From NCBI GenBank assembly GCA_020346805.1, contig CP070790.1, positions 2,463,113-2,470,690 on the forward strand: a stretch of DNA of 7,578 nt, read 5' to 3'. Source of the stretch: Planctomycetota bacterium. GTDB taxonomy: Bacteria > Planctomycetota > Phycisphaerae > UBA1845 > PWPN01. The position numbers and the translations under genes are program-made. Positions within the stretch are counted from its first letter, which is position 1, and each line of letters starts with the position of its first letter. Positions 6,897 to 7,578 of the stretch are shown here, piece after piece. The notes beneath the pieces are model-generated. The model searched no databases and was not told the origin of the DNA. It saw nothing but the letters and a program-made list of their open reading frames with translations.

Positions 6897-6926
6897 TTGA
6901 CTAGGCCCCTGCCGGACGCATAGAGT
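6897..6926 (+). promoter_or_regulatory. Promoter candidate for the short TPR gene
   Basis: TTGACT (6897-6902, five of six) and TAGAGT (6921-6926, four of six) are separated by 18 bases. The predicted leader to the TTG at 7055 is about 120 bases and includes the CCACC-GAA-GGTGG hairpin. Confidence 0.4.
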
Positions 6927-7042
6927 GTTTCGATATCAGCGCTCGGGTGGTATGTCGAGGTCGAGTTCGAAGATCCGCCCATGGTGAGATCCACCGAAGG
7001 TGGCCCCAGGCGAAGCGCGGGCTTGTTACCGAGTCGCATAAA

Positions 7043-7048
7043 GGGGAG
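7043..7048 (+). promoter_or_regulatory. Ribosome binding site that sets a TTG start
   Basis: GGGGAG is followed by six bases (TTGACG) and TTG at 7055. It is the only strong ribosome site in the frame and coincides with where recognisable TPR sequence begins, so it decides in favour of the TTG over the ATG at 6947. Confidence 0.7.
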
Positions 7049-7054
7049 TTGACG

Positions 7055-7360
7055 TTGTCGCGTATCGAACAGATCGAGAAACTGTTGGCCGACGAACCGG
7101 GAGACGTATTTTTGAATTTCAGCCTGGCCATGGAGTATGCAAAGGCCGATCGGCACCAAGAGGCCCTACAGCAGTTCGCCCGTGTCAACCAACTCGATCC
7201 CGATTATATCGTCGCCTGGTACCAGCGGGCCAACACTCTGATTGCCTTGGATCGCAAAGACGAGGCCAAACCGGTCCTGCAGCAGGGCATCGCCGCCGCC
7301 CGACGTGTCGGCGACAAACATGCCGTCGATCAAATGACTAAAATCATGGAAATGGTGTAG
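7055..7360 (+). CDS. Short tetratricopeptide repeat protein
   Basis: Small soluble protein of 101 residues made of about two and a half TPR units, with no signal peptide or membrane segment. The first unit spans about residues 16-49 (GDVFLNFSLAMEYAKADRH, then EALQQFARVNQLDP). The second spans about 50-83 (DYIVAWYQRANTLIALDRK, then DEAKPVLQQGIAAA). A closing helix follows (DKHAVDQMTKIMEM). The TPR consensus Gly/Ala, Tyr, Ala and Pro positions are largely kept. The N-terminus MSRIEQIEKLLADEPGD and the overall size resemble a short TPR protein I associate with planctomycetes; this is from memory, and its function is unknown. TTG at 7055 is chosen because of the GGGGAG six bases upstream. The frame stays open to an ATG at 6947, but those 36 residues are basic, disordered-looking and lack a ribosome site. 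It stands alone on the + strand and is followed by a small hairpin. Confidence 0.85.
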   Translation: MSRIEQIEKLLADEPGDVFLNFSLAMEYAKADRHQEALQQFARVNQLDPDYIVAWYQRANTLIALDRKDEAKPVLQQGIAAARRVGDKHAVDQMTKIMEMV

Positions 7361-7369
7361 ATAAGAACA

Positions 7370-7390
7370 GTCGAATCCTTCGACCCTTTT
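7370..7390 (+). terminator. Weak intrinsic terminator after the TPR gene
   Basis: GTCGAA (7370-7375) and TTCGAC (7379-7384) form a perfect 6-bp stem with a 3-base loop, followed by CCTTTTAT. It begins nine bases after the stop codon. The stem is short and the T-run is only four, so termination may be inefficient. Confidence 0.4.
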
Positions 7391-7463
7391 ATAAACTCAG
7401 GGCTCAGGGCAAGAAATCAAAAAAGGAAGCAAGAGGATATAAGAGATGAACGGCGGGTCTCGT

Positions 7464-7477
7464 CCCGGCTCGCCGGG
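7464..7477. repeat. Inverted repeat flanked by direct GGGTCTCG repeats
   Basis: CCCGGC-TC-GCCGGG is a perfect 6-bp inverted repeat. GGGTCTCG occurs at 7455-7462 and again at 7475-7482, a 20-base period overlapping the stem. Twenty bases further on, CCCGTACGGG (7496-7505) is a perfect 10-base palindrome. Together these form a structured GC-rich block after an A-rich stretch (7411-7445). Confidence 0.5.
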
Positions 7478-7540
7478 TCTCGACCATGACCAGCACCCGT
7501 ACGGGCGAGAAAGTAGAAAGGAGAGAGGTGAACATCATCC

Positions 7541-7574
7541 GTCCCCCACCCTCGCCGCGGCGAGGATGGGGCAC
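7541..7574. repeat. 34-base near-palindrome at the right edge, probable dispersed repeat
   Basis: The core CTCGCCGCGGCGAG (7551-7564) is a perfect 14-base palindrome. Extending outward to 7541 and 7574, fifteen of seventeen base pairs match (mismatches at 7549/7566 and 7543/7572). There is no loop at the centre. It lies in non-coding sequence near two other palindromes and ends in GGGGCACCCA. This looks like a REP/MITE-type intergenic element, but only one copy is in the window, so repetition in the genome is inference. Confidence 0.5.
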
Positions 7575-7578
7575 CCAA

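Larger units (their letters stand above)
6726..7054. other. Intergenic region between divergent genes
   Basis: This 329-base stretch separates the minus-strand membrane-protein gene from the + strand TPR gene. It holds the RBS of the former (GGGAG, 6739-6735 on the minus strand), weak promoter candidates for both genes, and two small hairpins: AGTCT-AAG-AGACT (6861-6873) and CCACC-GAA-GGTGG (6991-7003). The second arm of the latter can instead pair with GGTG at 6983-6986, giving overlapping alternatives. No tRNA, riboswitch or credible small gene was recognised; the open frames crossing it on the minus strand have no family features. Confidence 0.6.

Noticed and set aside
6955..6985. GAGTTCGAAGATCC resembling a tRNA T-arm
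   Set aside because: The flanking bases do not pair into a 5-bp T-stem, and no acceptor or anticodon arm can be placed around it.
6722..7188. Minus-strand open frames across the divergent intergenic region and the TPR gene
   Set aside because: They overlap the start of a convincing TPR gene in antisense; the translations are serine/arginine-rich without domain features.
7446..7578. Possible gene starting at ATG 7446 and running off the window
   Set aside because: AGGA lies eight bases upstream, but the 44 codons run through three palindromes and give a low-complexity Pro/Arg/Gly/His-rich peptide, more like translated repeat DNA.
1..7578. CRISPR array, prophage, toxin-antitoxin or defence system
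   Set aside because: No regularly spaced direct repeats, integrase, att-like sites, or small paired toxin genes were seen; the coding content is housekeeping.

Overview
The window looks like a chromosomal housekeeping region of a Gram-negative (diderm) bacterium, most likely from the Planctomycetota (Phycisphaerae-like). This is inferred from an LptE-type lipoprotein next to a BamD-like TPR protein, the style of the FtsH and phosphofructokinase, a roughly 100-residue TPR protein of a type I associate with planctomycetes, and moderate-to-high G+C. No marker here fixes the phylum. I see no phage, integrase, transposase gene, CRISPR array, rRNA or tRNA.

Layout: a response-regulator gene on the + strand is cut by the left edge and ends at 364. 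It converges on a block of six minus-strand genes between 457 and 6725. In transcription order (right to left) these are: an unrecognised four-helix membrane protein (6725-6090), a membrane-anchored BamD-like TPR protein (5979-4891), an LptE-like lipoprotein (4891-4361), FtsH (4227-2191), a GNAT acetyltransferase (2140-1682) and 6-phosphofructokinase (1575-457). A short + strand TPR gene (7055-7360) diverges from the membrane-protein gene across a 329-base intergenic region. The last 200 bases hold a small hairpin and a cluster of GC-rich palindromes that looks like a dispersed intergenic repeat.

Transcription units: the BamD-like and lptE genes share one base (TGATG) and have a perfect AGGAGG inside the end of the first gene, so they should be translationally coupled. 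A clear promoter (TTGCGA, 17 bases, TATAAT) precedes them. ftsH has its own leader with two perfect TATAAT boxes, one an extended -10. The acetyltransferase follows ftsH by 50 bases and is probably co-transcribed. pfk follows after 106 bases that contain a perfect 9-bp inverted repeat.

Functional theme: the BamD-like protein and LptE suggest outer-membrane protein and LPS assembly, and FtsH supplies membrane-protein quality control. The other genes (glycolysis, acetylation, signalling) have no obvious shared pathway. I did not find a convincing new biological system. The points most worth checking are the mixed ATP/PPi signature of the phosphofructokinase, the altered FtsH P-loop, the BamD-like protein without a lipobox, the unknown membrane protein, and the palindrome cluster at the right edge.
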